The notes under the pieces were generated by a model. That model worked only from the letters and a program-made list of their open reading frames with translations, made no database searches and was not told where the DNA came from. A stretch of 64,000 bases of DNA from NCBI GenBank assembly GCA_013399855.1, contig VXAY01002919.1, forward strand, positions 1,632,093 through 1,696,092. The letters are read 5' to 3'. Positions 24,411 through 37,224 of this stretch are shown piece by piece (position 1 is the stretch's first letter; each line of letters opens with the position of its first letter). The translations under genes and the position numbers were made by a program. This stretch comes from Oxyruncus cristatus (lineage: Eukaryota > Chordata > Aves > Passeriformes > Cotingidae).

Positions 24411-25119
24411 GGAGATCATTTTTACATGCAATCTCACTCTCTGACTGAGAATCAGTTTGTCTTCAACCACCCCAGTGGTCACTGGTACCGCTGCCTCTGA
24501 GTGTGCCCTTCACAGCAAAATCAAATTGCAACGATGAGAAAGATGAGAAGATTCTGAAAACACACACATACACTGACAAAAATACAGTACTTTCAACATC
24601 CCCAAGTAATCCCACACTCCTGCCTGGCTACAGACTCAGTGAAACGTAGCCAGAACACACATTCTCATCAGAATTGCTTCCTCCCTGGGAAGGACGGAGA
24701 TTTGGTACACCTCACAAGGGAGGTGCAACAGAGCTTTAAATAACCACTTACAAACTTTCCTTCCAAAGAAAATTACAAGTCAGTTAATGCCAAGAAATCC
24801 CAGGCTAAGATTGATAAAGTAGGGCTGCCTTCTGCAATTGTGTGAAAGGAATTAAGGAGTCGTGAAAGTTTTTGGCACAGCAGCCAGGAGAGGGAATTCT
24901 CACTCTTGTTTTTCGTGAGACTGTTTCTAAGGCAAAAGCTGTCGTTGGGTCCTAAGATAAGGACCCTATATATATAATAACCCTATGCATGGTTTGCTCA
25001 GGGTCAGAGGAGTTGCATCCACCAGCAACAGGAGGAATTCAGCACGGGAATTTTAGAGCTGAAGGCTTCACCTGAAGTCCTGCAGGAAGTAACTTTTCCT
25101 TCTGGGTTCCAGCAAGGCT
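24411..25119. other. Unique intronic sequence
   Basis: Nothing recognisable except a short TATATATAATAA stretch near 24968. Confidence 0.35.
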
Positions 25120-25265
25120 GGAGGCAGCAGGACGTCAGGGTTCAAATCAGGTACCCACAGGCTGGTAAGACATTTCACCTCTCTTTGGCCAGTTAATTTA
25201 AAGCAGGATTAATAATTCCTGCATGATTAGAATTTTATGAAGCTTAATTAATGAAAGGTCATAAA
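25120..25265 (+). mobile_element. Possible MIR-type SINE remnant
   Basis: GGTTCAAATCAGGTACCCAC, then AGACATTTCACCTCTCTTTG and AGGATTAATAATTCCTGCAT, followed by TTAATTAATGAAAG, resembles the 3' half of MIR elements. It is old and diverged. Confidence 0.45.
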
Positions 25266-25504
25266 ACGCAACGAGACCCGCGAGTGACAGAGACCGGATA
25301 AATTCAGACTCATGGCATGGAAGTCACGCTGGGTTTGAGAGGTATAAGCAGCTCTGCAGGGCTGGAATGGGGCTGGAGCTCAGCCAGGAGCACAGAAACC
25401 CCAAAATAATCTAGAGGAGAGTAGAGGAAAATGTGGATTCCCAGTGAGAATGAGGACAAAACACCCAGTGACCAGTGTGACTCCCCAGGTCTCGCCCAGC
25501 ACCA

Positions 25505-25624
25505 CATGTGGATATGGTACTTGGGGACAGGATTTAGGGGTAGACATGTCATTGCTGGGTTAATGGTTGGATTTGATGAACTTAGAGGGCTTTTCCAACC
25601 TTAATGAATCCATGATTCTGTAAG
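25505..25624 (+). mobile_element. CR1 LINE 3' end, second subfamily
   Basis: TGCTGGGTTAATGGTTGGAT, GATGAACTTAGAGGGC and CTTTTCCAACCTTAATGAAT with CATGATTCTG match the sense tail of the CR1 subfamily that ends in the GGTTGGACTCGATGATCTTA wording. Confidence 0.88.
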
Positions 25625-26002
25625 TGTTTGGGCCACAAAAAGCTGCGCACACCCGGACCTAAGCGTGGGCGCATGTTCCGTTCAAAGGAGCTCACTGTTC
25701 TCTGGGACCTCTAATTGCTAAAAATGCAGCAAATCCCCTTAAATATGCCAAATTGGGGTGGGCAGAAGGGGCTGTTCAGGATTGAAGTAGGATAAAGAGA
25801 ATAAAATGCAAATCTCCCTGCAGTTTATACTTATGACTAATACCTATCACAACAGATTCATTTGGAAACACGCTTGTGACGTTAAACTTGTCAATCCTCC
25901 CCACCTCTCAAAGCCTCTGCTCGGTGACGTGCCTGTGCCAGCTTCCCTAGGCCTGCCCAGCTCAGAAAAGCTGCCCAGCTTTGGATCCTACCGTTGGGAG
26001 CC
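25625..26002. other. Unique intronic sequence
   Basis: Nothing recognisable. Confidence 0.35.
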
Positions 26003-26320
26003 ATAGAATTATAAAACTCTAGAGTTATAAAATAAAAGAATCAGTTAGGTCGGAAAAGACCTTTAAGAGCATCAAGTGCGACCGTCAACCACCACCTTCG
26101 CCGCTAAACCACATCCTCAGGTGCCACATCCATGTGTTTTGTGGACACTCCCAGGGATGGTGACTCCACCTCTGCCGGGGGCAGCCTGTTCCAACGCTTT
26201 ACAGCCCTTTCTGTGAGGAATTTTTTCCTAATATCTAACCTAAACCTCCCCTGGCACAGCTGGAGGCCGTTTCCTCTTGTCCCTCGCTCGAAAAGCAGCA
26301 GCTGCAGCCAAGAGACCAGT
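26003..26320 (-). mobile_element. CR1 LINE fragment, second subfamily
   Basis: Antisense CR1: ATAGAATTATAAAACTCTAG, CGGAAAAGACCTTTAAGAGC, CCACATCCATGTGTTTTGTG, GGGCAGCCTGTTCCAACG and TTTTTCCTAATATCTAACC follow the consensus order. It is of the same subfamily as 25505-25624 but in the opposite orientation, only 380 bp away. Confidence 0.9.
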
Positions 26321-28399
26321 TTTCAGTGTAGGAGCTGATGGCATCCTGAGACAAGAATCCAAGCCATGCCAGGGTTCATGGATAAGCACGAGGCACCTGT
26401 AAACTGCAAGGCACACTCAGGGATCCCAGGGAACCACATTGGAGCTCCCATCACCACGTTGCTGCGTGGTGTCGGTGCTGCACAGAGCACGGGATGCCCA
26501 CCCTGGCAACTAAGCCAGTCATCCAGGTGAGGATGAACATGTGGAAAAGGCTCCAACGTGGCCAAAAATAGAGGAGAAACTGCCTGAAACTGGCCTGATG
26601 GGATGGCATGCAGGGTCATGGCACAGAGCATGGGTGACTGGGGAACCTCACCTCAGGGAGAAGGTGGACTATTGACAGAGAGAAAGGCTAAAGCCGCACT
26701 CCAAAAGCAGATATTAACATATGAGTAGCCCGTTTGCAGTTCTGAAAGAATGAGGCAAGCAAGCTGACAAAAGAAAATGCTATACAAGGAGCTGAAGGAC
26801 CTCAGCACCTTCATAAACTGCCCTCAGTAGCTTAACACATTTGGTTAAGCTTTTAGGAAATCCTGCATCATATCAAACAGTCGGAGGCAGGGGATAGCTT
26901 GGCCAGGGCTATGCAAGACACCCCAGTTAAATGAAGCTCCTTTGAGGGGAAATTGCAATTACCTAAAATTAGTTTCTACCTTCAACAAGCAGCCAGAAGA
27001 TCCTTCTCCCATTTTGCCACTCCTGGGGTCACAGAAGCTGGTGGGAGCCAGGAGGTGCCAATCTGTCCTTCCTTCTCTAAGGATCCAGCCCACACTTCCC
27101 AGGAGTTACATGAAATGATTTGAGAGCTGCCAGCCTCTGGATTTTTCAGTGGGAATTAGAGTCCTAAATCCAGTGTGTAACACCACCAGCCATCCCACTG
27201 GGTGACAGACACATGACAGCACGAGGTCCTGCTCTGCCTCCACCTCCACAGAGGAGCTTTGCCTGTATCCTATTTAAAGAAGCCTGTTGGTTGGGAAAGG
27301 CTCCAAACCTCTTAACAGACCACTTCTGTCTCAGTGAAATTATCAGGAAGGATAAGAGTGCAATTTATAACTATAAAAAAAAAAAAAAAAACAAAAAAAA
27401 CAACAAAACCCCCTGGCCTGTGTTTGAATAAAGCCAAGCCAAATCCATGGATGTCTGGATTCACTTCTCCAGGCTGGGTAGCAATGGCCATTTGGGCATC
27501 CTGCCTCACTAACAACCCCCTCCAAAAAAGCTTCTATCCTCTGAATCTATATAAATACATTAGACAGAGAATGAAAACCGCATTGAGATTAGATTTCCAT
27601 CTCTTAACATCTACGTACACGACAGATGGGATTAGTAAATGAACAGACCACTGAAGGAAGGAGGGAGGATTAACAATGGAAAATAAAAAAGGTCGATAAT
27701 CAGTGGCAGCTCTTTGGGGAAAGAGACTTAGGACAAATGGCACAGGCAGCTTCAATTTATTTACTTGGGCGAATGGGAGATGCAGAGTATGAAAATGGAA
27801 GAACAATCTTCCTCTAATCTGAGGGGGAAGGGGCAGCCCAGGCAGGACATCATCGCCACTAACAAGGAGAGAGTTCTCCGGGAACATGCTCTGACAACTC
27901 TAATCATCCCATGGCCTGGGAAGCTTTAGAATCCAATTTCAGCTCCAGCTATTATTGCAGAAGTTTTAATCTCCATTCTTATGCAAACAATTCCAGGGAA
28001 TGATGGAGAGATAAATAAACGAACAAATGAATAAAAATCAGGCTCGTCCGCTGACGCAAAGGAACTATTTCGCATTGAGATGAGCATCACATGCCTGTGT
28101 GAGGCTGTGAATGACAGTCATATGGAGAGGAACATGACAGGCAGAGGTTATCCTCCTGCTCGGGCTGGCTTTAGATCAACTCCAAATTTGATATTCCAGA
28201 CACAGCAACACGGAAGAAATGACTGCTGTAACATTGAGCACAAATGCCAGAAAGAGAAACCCCGAAGAGCGCTGTCTTCATCTGTGTCCAGACAAAGGAG
28301 ACCTGACCTACGAAGTCAAAATTTATGAGGGAGATAGATAAGCTGGTGGAGGCTGATTCGACTGGACCAGGCAATGTAAGATAAAACCACGCTCACTGT
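26321..28399. other. Unique intronic sequence
   Basis: No gene is seen. An A-rich tract (27375-27413) is the only low-complexity stretch. Confidence 0.4.
27375..27413. repeat. Poly-A rich tract
   Basis: Seventeen A, then A runs broken by single C. No retroposon body is recognised before it. Confidence 0.8.
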
Positions 28400-28620
28400 A
28401 CAGAATCACAGAATCAGCAGGCTGGAAAATCCTTCCGGGCTCGTCGAGTCCACCCTGTGCCCGACGCCCACCTTGTCCCCCAGCCCAGAGCACTGAGTGC
28501 CACATCCAGTCCTTCCTTGGACACCTCCAGGGGTGGGGACTCCACCACCTCCCTGGGCAGCCCCTTCCAGTGCCTAAGCACCCTTTCCAGGGAGAAATTC
28601 TTCCAGAAGTTCACCCAGGC
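28400..28620 (-). mobile_element. CR1 LINE fragment, third subfamily
   Basis: Antisense CR1: ACAGAATCACAGAATCAGCA, CACCTTGTCCCCCAGCCCAG, AGCACTGAGTGCCACATCCA, TTGGACACCTCCAGGGGTGG and CCCCTTCCAGTGCCTAAGCA. It shares its wording with 36868-37224. Confidence 0.93.
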
Positions 28621-31302
28621 ACCTCTCTGGGCTCCAGCACTAACCTACAACAGATGGTTTTTTTAACATACATTTGTGAGCTTGTGGATCCTCAACTCCT
28701 GCAGCAAAAGAGGCCACAGGACTTTAATGCACTAAATAACAAAGCAATTTGCATTGCTTGTAGTTCCAGGTTGCTTTGGTGAAGCAAAAGGAGTTTGGAT
28801 ACTCAGTGCTCTCAGTACTTCTTGTTTGGGAAGATTTTGAGAGAGGGAAGGAGATTCCCACCTCAGCTCCTGCCCTGGAAGTAGTGGCCAAGAGGACATG
28901 GAGGCAAAGTCCACTTCTGCCCCAAAGTCATTGAGAGAGGGACTGAACTCCAATGTCCATATTCAGTCTCCCATCTCCCAAACTTGTACTTAGGAGAGTG
29001 TATCTTCTGGATGTACTCATCTGAATTCTGTTGGAAGGAGATCCATTTTTCCCCACTCTCAAAATACCCACCCGCAGTCTCTTTTGGAACAACCCCCTCC
29101 CCATGAACTGCCACAAAACTGAAATGGAATATTCTGGTGGAATAGAATAGAAATTGCACGTGGAAGGTGCTTCCAGCCTGTCAAACTGGCACCTTTACTG
29201 ATATTAAATCATTGCACTGCACCAAAAGGAAATTAAAGATTATTTTATGCTATTAGCTTTCAGTCCCTTTACAACTTTCTGCATTAATATTAAGATATAC
29301 AATCTCATTTTTGCCCAGGCTGTAAAAACCACATGAATACAAGATATTTGAAAATTATTTAAGACTTGTGCCCTCCCAACAGCTCCCTCAGAAGGTGAGC
29401 CGTGAGGTCGTGGCCTCCCATTTGGAACCTACTCTAAAACACATTTGCTGCTTGTTAGCAGATTAACTGATGAGACAGAGGGGAGTTAAACATAGCTAAG
29501 GTGTGAAAACTAATTATAGGCTGCTGCATCAGGCTGGGAATAAGAAAAGCCAGTGTTAAGTGTCTGCCCTGAGAGGTAATATCTATCTTTACTGGAAGAA
29601 GAACAAGGCAGAGCTGAACCTGTTGGTATCTCAAGGAGTTGATCTGAATCTCGTTCTGTATCTCCAGGCGAGGAGTGTTCAGGCTGACTGTGCTCAGAAA
29701 AACTTTACTGTCCTCCAAGTCTCCCTTTCTGGAGTCAGAATCCGCAGCTGACTCCAGCAAAGGGCACTGCTGGAAACGAGGGCTGCATCCCAAGCCTGGG
29801 GAAAACAGCAGCAAGGGACCATGAACCTTCACAGAGAAAACTTGGGGGAGTGGATTGAGGTTTTTTTGGACAACAATGAAGACACAAACACGGCTGCTTT
29901 CCTTGAGAAGGACCAATATTCTCCCGAATTTGTGTCTGTGACAGCCAGCCTGATCTGCTTGACTTGACCATATATGTAATAAATTTATAGAAGTTAATAT
30001 AATAAATAACAACCCCCTCCCATTTACAATCCAAGAGTGAAATTCCCCCACTCTCTAAGTGATAAAAAGCCAAAAAATCACATTAACCTGAAGCTTTGAA
30101 ACTTTAGACTCATTCTTAGCAAAAGGAGGGAGCCCATGGCTGTTGCACACTCAGGAACAGGCCAGCAGGATTTTATTGGGAATCCTGAAAAAAAAAAATC
30201 ATTTGTGGGAAGCAGGCTCAGCCTTCCCTTTGAGCCATCTTTTAATCTCCACTGTCCCAGTGTTGTTCCTTGCTTCTCACATCGGATCACTGGTTGTATT
30301 ATGCTTATACTGGGCTTGTAAACTCTTTGATATGGCATTTATGGATCTGTGTGACTGAAACCCAGGTGGCATCAAAGTCAGGGGTGATTTGTCACTTTTC
30401 ACCCCCTGTGTCCGTCACAGCCAAGCCAGAGCACCTTACGCTGCCCTCCCACAAATAACAGTCAGTGATGGAATACTTTGTGCCCTAGTACTGTTATTGT
30501 CGATATTATTTACTGATTGGGTCAAAATTTTGTTGCTGTGAACCTTGTGCATCTTGTTGCAACTTCACATCGAGAGTGGGAGTGAGGCTGCATCAGAAAG
30601 TAATATTTTACACCAATTTTTCATCTATTTTAAACCCAGTATAAATAACTGCACAAACTGCAGGGTAATGGAATATCATTCCCTCTGGGGTTGTATTTCT
30701 TTCTCTAAGCCACTCCTCTGGTTCCTTAGAGGCAAAAGCTCTAATGTGGGAAAACTGTAGAGCAAAGAAGACAAAAAAAAAAAGGAAGAAAACAGGGTAT
30801 TTTTATTTCTTTTTAACACCCAAACCTCAGCAGCATCTCAATGACCGGATAACCACTCCTGCAGTGGAAGGGGAGCAGTTTAGCATCAGTCATTCCAGCA
30901 GTCAGAGGTTATGACTGCTGCATTTTTGGAGTTCCTGGCTGATTCCTTATGCCTGCACCGGAGCTAATTGCATCCAAGAGACTTCTGTGTCTGTTGGTCT
31001 GGAGGTGTATTGCCATATGTTTGGTGTATACTTAATTAACACAGTGCAGCTGCGCTGCTTTCCATCTGTATTATGGATTAGATTTCTATTACATATCCAG
31101 GCAGGAGTCCCACAATTCGTATTTATTAAAATAATTACCCCAAGATTTAGGTGGTTGGGAGTGCTCAGTCAAGCAGCCCAACATTAGGGATATTATCCAG
31201 CCAGGAAGCAAAACTCAGTAGCTGGATCAGAACATCAGCCTTGCAGCCAGAGGTTAAAACAGAGCCTGCTGAGCATTTCTTCCAGGGACTGGCTCTTAAG
31301 CT

Positions 31303-31338
31303 ATGAAGCTTATTGAAGCCATGAAGCTCATTGAAGTG
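31303..31338. repeat. 18-bp tandem duplication
   Basis: ATGAAGCTTATTGAAGCC is followed directly by ATGAAGCTCATTGAAGTG, three mismatches. Confidence 0.85.
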
Positions 31339-33350
31339 TGACTTGCCAGGATATTCACATTCACCAGCAGATCCAGATCTCTTTTTTTTAAGGCTCCTGC
31401 AACCTTTTTCTCAGGGCGTGGGGAACTTAATGGTGCAATTCGATTTGGGTGACGCGCCCGTGGGTCTTCAGCGTCTGTTTCTGAGGCACTCGTGGCTCAA
31501 AACTCGGGTGCTCGGGCAAATTTGCTGCAGGTGGAGGAGCTGAGCAGAGGTGCAAACTGCACATATGGATTTCAGTCAGGTTTCGCTGCCGGTGCCTCTT
31601 TTTCCTGCTGTTCAAACCCGACTTTGCAAACACACCGAGGTACGAGAAGGGGACAAATGCAGAACACAAAACCACAAATTAAGTGTGACCTAATTGCGAT
31701 GTTTAGATCCAGCCTTGATGGCCTTTCAGGAGAGAAGTACAAGGACCCAGAGCTGTGGTTCGGGCTTGATAAGAAGGGGACACAGAGCTTTTTATGTGAC
31801 TTTTATTGTCTCGTCCTGGTCTGCACTGAGGAAGCAACTTGACTAATTAAAGCCCAAAACCTGTGCAATTACAGACAGCAACGCATGGCTGAGGAATAAT
31901 CAAATTTACTTCTCTTATCCATTCATAAAGTCATCAGTGTAATTTTGTAAGCTGGTTAAGACCTGCACACGTAGGAGAGTGAAAGATTTCCAATCACCTG
32001 GAGAGCTCAGCAGCTGGGGCTGCTCGCACACTGCACGTCCCTGAGATCCTGCATATCCCAAACCAGTGTTCTGACTCCAGGCCAGGCAGGGCTGGGGTCT
32101 GCTGGAAGCAGAACCAAGATTTACAACCTCTTCAGCCAGGCTGATGGATGGAAATCAGCTGGCAACCGGCACCTGACAAATACTGTGGCAAAAGGCGCTG
32201 GTGAGAAAGACCTTATGAGTTAAGTTGCCCAGTTAAGTGATCAGTCTGTGTTTACTCTTTCAAGTAAGCTGGCTTTTTAGGTCTCTTTAATCTGGGGGTT
32301 TCTGCTATTAGCCAGTGTATTGATTCCCTAACAGAGAAGAGAGAGCAAAAAATGACCGTTTCCAATTTTCCTGTGCCCCATCCTCGATGCCACTGCACAA
32401 AGAGTTGCCAAGATGTTGAGGTCTCTGAAAACTGCAACAGGTCCCCAGAGGGGAAGGTGCTGACCATGTCTAGACAGTATTCAAACCAAATCAATAATAT
32501 CCAGTGCCATTCCTGTGTTGAGAACAGATAAATGGCCTGCTTGGCTTGGTGCTCCTGGGGAGGTGGGCAGAGCTAAAGCACAGCTGGGGTGGTGGTGGGG
32601 ATTTCCTTTAGTCTTTGCCTAAACCAAGAACACAATTTGGGGGGGGATCAAATTCACGTGTGACTTGAGCAGCAGGTGATACTTTGGAACAAAAGTTAAC
32701 AGAGCTCTAGATCTGGGAGGAAATAGTGGGTCACTTTGAATGAGCTGCTGCCACAGCCCTTCTGTTTGGCTTCATTAGCATAGAAATTTCTAACTTTCCA
32801 CCTGAAGAATTTTGGCTGGTTCATGTTTAGATTTGAATTATAATAGACCTGCTATAACTGGAGGGCAGAGATAGGGAGAGGTCTAGGAAATGCATATAAA
32901 GAGCTTGATGCTTTCTTTTCTTAGGGATTTTTGCCCACTTTAAGGGGGCTGTTGTCTGAAAACAACAGTGAGAGCAACAACAGTGTTATTAAATATTAAC
33001 TAGAAATTCCAGGAGAGGATGCAAGAAAAAAAGGAACATGGCAGATTTTGCTCCAGAAGTTAAATGCAGCTTCATTGATCCGTCCAGCAGCCACAGCTCA
33101 GAGGCTGCTTTGTGCATTTGAGCTTTACAAAAATCTCCAAATCCTCTGGAGCAGGCTTAGGGGACTTGATCCACGTGTCAAATCCCCGAACTGAAGCAAC
33201 ATACCGATAGGCCTCAGTTATCCTAAACAGCACAGAGGGTGGTTGCTGTCACCCCAGGGGGCAAAAACAGATTTTCAAGGAATAACTTCGAAGTTTTCAC
33301 TTGCGTGCCCTCCTCTGCTCTTCACAACAGCATCAGCCAGAGCAGCAACC

Positions 33351-33405
33351 GTGATTTTTGGGAGCACGAGTGATCGCTGTGATTTTTGGGAGCACGAGTG
33401 AGCAG
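33351..33405. repeat. 28-bp tandem duplication
   Basis: The unit beginning GTGATTTTTGGGAGCACGAG and ending TGATCGCT (33351-33378) is followed by a second copy, identical for at least 23 bases. This suggests a recent slippage event. Confidence 0.9.
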
Positions 33406-34105
33406 CACTGTGGCGAGGGATCTGCTGGGAACATCCAACCCAGCACATCCCTGAGTCCTGGGCAGAGGCACGTGGAGCCAAATCAGGGTCTGACAACACC
33501 TCTGCAGGAGATCATCTCACACGCTCCACCAGCCGGAGTGTTTTTAGGCTCCCTGCCACTGAGTCTCTTGGTCCTTTGAAGTAACTTTTTAGGGGGTTGG
33601 GGTGGGATTTTGGTTTTTTTTTTTACTTTGTTTTCACCAAAGGCCACCTACTTCAGTGCACAGCAGCAGCAGCACAGAAGAAGCCACGAGCTTGGTGTAC
33701 CAAAGCCACTCAAATAATTTAAAATGCCAAGCTAAACCCTCCTCTTTGGTGCAACCCCCTACTCTGGCTTGTCCCACAGACAAGACTGTTTCACACTTGC
33801 CTTTTTTCTCCCTCCTTAACTTTCCATTTTAATTAACTTTTCCGTCTCCAACCACAGCAGTGCCTGTGGCTCGTGCATTGGCACAAGAAGGCAGAGTCAC
33901 ATCTCACAGGAGCAAGCAGCGTTTCACAAACGAACCTCATCCTTTTAGGGCTTTTCAGCACGTGAACACACGTTTTTCTTGCTGGCCGCTGGTCCATTTT
34001 TATACCTGAATTCTGAGGCGACTTGGAATCGCGGTGGAAAATTTCATGCCGCACAAAGCTGCTTATCAGCATCAAAAGGAGTGAGTTAAAATGGTTGGGA
34101 AAGGC

Positions 34106-34133
34106 AAAAAAAAAAAAAAAAGGAAAAAAAAAA
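34106..34133. repeat. Poly-A tract
   Basis: Sixteen A, GG, ten A. Low complexity. Confidence 0.85.
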
Positions 34134-35489
34134 GATTTTTTTCAAGTAATGCTTGTGTTCCACTACGAGAGCACAGAAGGTGGGTTTGCTTTTTAATTTC
34201 AGGAGAAACTGTTCCCTCCCCCCCTTCCTTTTCTTGTCCCTTTGAAGTGCATCTGACTCTCCAAAGCTGTGTAAGAATAACTGGCTGTTTGTACATAAAG
34301 GACTGACAGGGAAACTTTGGAGCAGTAATCACCAGCTCTCCATCCTACAGCCTCCTCAGCAGAGGAACATTAATAAACATTAAAGAGGAGTGTAAGCTTG
34401 GCATCTTTCTAATTAAGAGTGGAACAGGCTGCCAGCTGAGGTCAGTCCCCAGATGGGGTTGAAGGGCAGTGTAAGCACGAGAGAATAAATTCAACGTAAA
34501 AGGTCATCTATATGGATTAAATGATCTGAACAGTCAATTCCAGAGCCATCTTCTGCAATTAATATTTAATTAAAAATAGAAACACTATAAAGTTCAGCTT
34601 TTAAGCAGCAAAATTATTTCGTGTCCCATAAAACCTTTACGTACAAGACCGTGCATCCTTTTCTCTCTCCCTGTACAAAGCAGGCTGGTGTGGTTGTGAC
34701 TCACCCAAGAAAGGGCATTTCAAGGGCAGGCAGCCTTTGCACCTTAAAAATCACTTGAAATCTGTTCCTAGTGACCAGAGACAGCATTTAACAGCTCAAG
34801 GGTGTTTTTTTGGTTTTTTTTTTCCTTTTCATTCAATGGGGCATTAAATGCAATTTCTAATCAAATATCCATCCAAATACATAATGAATTTCAAGAGCTG
34901 GATTAACCCATGGTCAGCGGTAACACAAGGGTAGAAGGTGATGGAGAAAAGGCACTTGAGGATGGTTCAAGTGCAATCTGCTGGTCTCCAGCCCCAGAGG
35001 GAGCTGCTTGGCACGTCCTGACCCTGCTGCCCTCAGCTCCTCTCCTCCAGGGACCTGTTAAACACTCCAGAACCAGCAGTTCCCAAAGAACTAACAGCAT
35101 CTTTCCACTTTTCTTCGCATATCTCCCTGGACCTCTCCTAAAAGTGCCTCCAGCATTTGTTTAGTGTGATTTGAAGTGTTCTGTCCCCTCTGACTTTGCT
35201 GCCCAAGAACTAGGCCGCCACCAAGCCACCAGAGGAATATCTGATCTTCAGCACTCGAGTCCTTTGTAACCTACTTCCAAGCTTTTAACCTACACCACCG
35301 GAAAGAAGCTGGAAAAGGAGGTTCAGGCTCATCACACGAATTCTCGGGTTCGGGAAGCGCAACAAAAAAAAGTCCCTTTGTTCCTACAGACGTGGGGCTG
35401 AAGGGTGAGAAATTCAGGTCTGGGCCCCAACTCTGCCGCCCGTTCCCTGCCTGACTTCCCAAAGGCTCACACCCCCTCCAAGCCTCAGT

Positions 35490-35535
35490 GCCCTGGCAGT
35501 GGAGATAACACTAACTTGTTTCCATATGAGCTGGG
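35490..35535 (+). mobile_element. Possible MIR remnant (3' part)
   Basis: AAGCCTCAGTGCCCTGGCAG, then TGGAGATAACACTAACTTG, is like the CCTCAGTTTCC..GGGATAATAATA segment of MIR. The match is short and weak. Confidence 0.35.
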
Positions 35536-36867
35536 GATATTTTCCGCAGTGACATGAAAAGAGGAAGTAGTCTAGTTCAAAGACTTGTTTTTGCCTCCCT
35601 CAAAGTCAACCGTAAAATTCCCTTCACTTCAGTAGTGCAGGACATTCTTTAAATGCTTGATAGAGCTTCCTTGTTTTAGTCTTGGAACTTGGGGCCTTAC
35701 TGTTTATTTTTACTTATTACACGAGATTTGTCTTTGTTTTCAAGGGTGTTTTCAGGAAAAATCTCCATGTGTCTGATTTCTTAAAGCTGTTTGCTTTTCT
35801 CACTGGTCTTAAACCACATTTTGAGGAGACATGACCTTCCCCAGTCGGTTTTTCTGGTTCTCCCATATCTTTGCTCAGGGAAATGTCTCAGGGGAGTCTT
35901 TCCCAGTCCACTGGTTATCTCCTTGCTCTGGAAAGCTGCTGTTAAACCTCTCTGAACCTGCAGCAGAGTTTGCAGGAGCAGCCTGGCTAATCCTCCATGG
36001 AAGGAGGGAGAATCCTCAGCATTCACGGGAGCACTCAGCCCTCAGGAAGTGAGAACAGGCAAGGAGAGACAATCAGCTTTTCTAAAATTCTCATAAGAAG
36101 GCACAATTAATCTCTTCATTTCTTACTCAACCCCTGCTGCATATATAAATTAAATTAGCAGCCATATATATATATATATACACACACATATATGAAATAC
36201 TCTCTGATGTAAATGGCTTTTTTAACTTAGAGACAGAAGACAAGAGGTAAAACTGTTGAAGATCTACAAGGACAACACATGCACCATCATGTCTCCCATG
36301 ACCCAAGAGGTGGAGGGATGATTCTCATGCAAAAAAAAAAAACAAAACCCTTTTGAAGTATCTCATATTATTTGTTACTAATTCTGGTTTGGAAACAACT
36401 GCCTGGTGTTGCTGTTGAAATATGTCAGAGCTGTTAAATGCCTGTATAAATAATAAATGGGAAGGGCATGTACTAAGTCTAAGGTCTCTCTGCATCAAGA
36501 CATAGACAGTGCTGTGTTTTATTAATAACAATTTGAAAACCACAATGAAGTAGGAAAACGGCTCCAGGGCCGGGATTTTAAATGCCCAGTTCACAAGCAA
36601 GCACAGCCCAGGGGGTACCAGTTCTAACTCTATCACAGTGACTTTAACAGAACATTTAGACTCATGCACACAGATTTAAGAGCAGTAATCATTCGTGGCA
36701 GTGCGAGTTCTTTTTCAGTTGTGTGTGTACACTGATTATCAGGCCCAGGACTGGTGGTGGATCCGTTGGTGCTGAGTGGAGCAGAGCAGAGCAGTAGTTT
36801 ACCTGTAACCCCTGTCTGTAACACCCAGAACACGTCCTAATGCGTTTGTAGACGTGGGAATAGTTTT
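35536..36867. other. Unique intronic sequence with a dinucleotide repeat
   Basis: No gene is seen. The AT/AC microsatellite at 36163-36193 is listed separately. Confidence 0.4.
36163..36193. repeat. (AT)n(AC)n microsatellite
   Basis: About nine AT units followed by four AC units and a short ATATAT. Confidence 0.9.
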
Positions 36868-37224
36868 TCTATGACTCAGAGAAGGATCGCTGAGGTTGGG
36901 AAAGACCTCCACGATCATCGAGTCCAGCTGATGACCAAACACCACCTTGTCCCCCAGCCCAGAGCACTGAGTGCCACAGCCAGTCCTTCCTTGGACACCT
37001 CCAGGGATGGGGACTCCAAACCTCCCTGGACAGCCCCTTCCAGTGCCTGAGCACCCTTTCCATGGGGAAATTCCTCCTGATGTCCAGCCTGCCCCTCCCC
37101 TGGCACAGCTGGAGGCTGTTTCCCCTCCTCCTGTCCCGTGTTCCCTGGGAGCAGAGCCCAACCCCCCCGGCTCCCCCCTCCTGTCAGGGACTTGTAGAGA
37201 GAGAGAAGGTCTCCCCTGAGGTGC
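36868..37224 (-). mobile_element. CR1 LINE fragment, third subfamily
   Basis: Antisense CR1 of about 357 bp: TGAGGTTGGGAAAGACCTCC, CACCTTGTCCCCCAGCCCAG, CCTTTCCATGGGGAAATTCC, CCCTGGCACAGCTGGAGGC and AGAGAGAAGGTCTCCCCTGA. Confidence 0.93.

Larger units (their letters stand above)
28621..35489. other. 6.9-kb block with no CR1 detected
   Basis: The longest stretch without a CR1 copy I could recognise in the window. It holds two tiny tandem duplications (31303-31338 and 33351-33405), A/T runs near 30188, 30773, 33616, 34106 and 34807, and AT-rich stretches with TAATTA-type cores (for example 34340-34640). No coding exon is supported. Confidence 0.45.
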
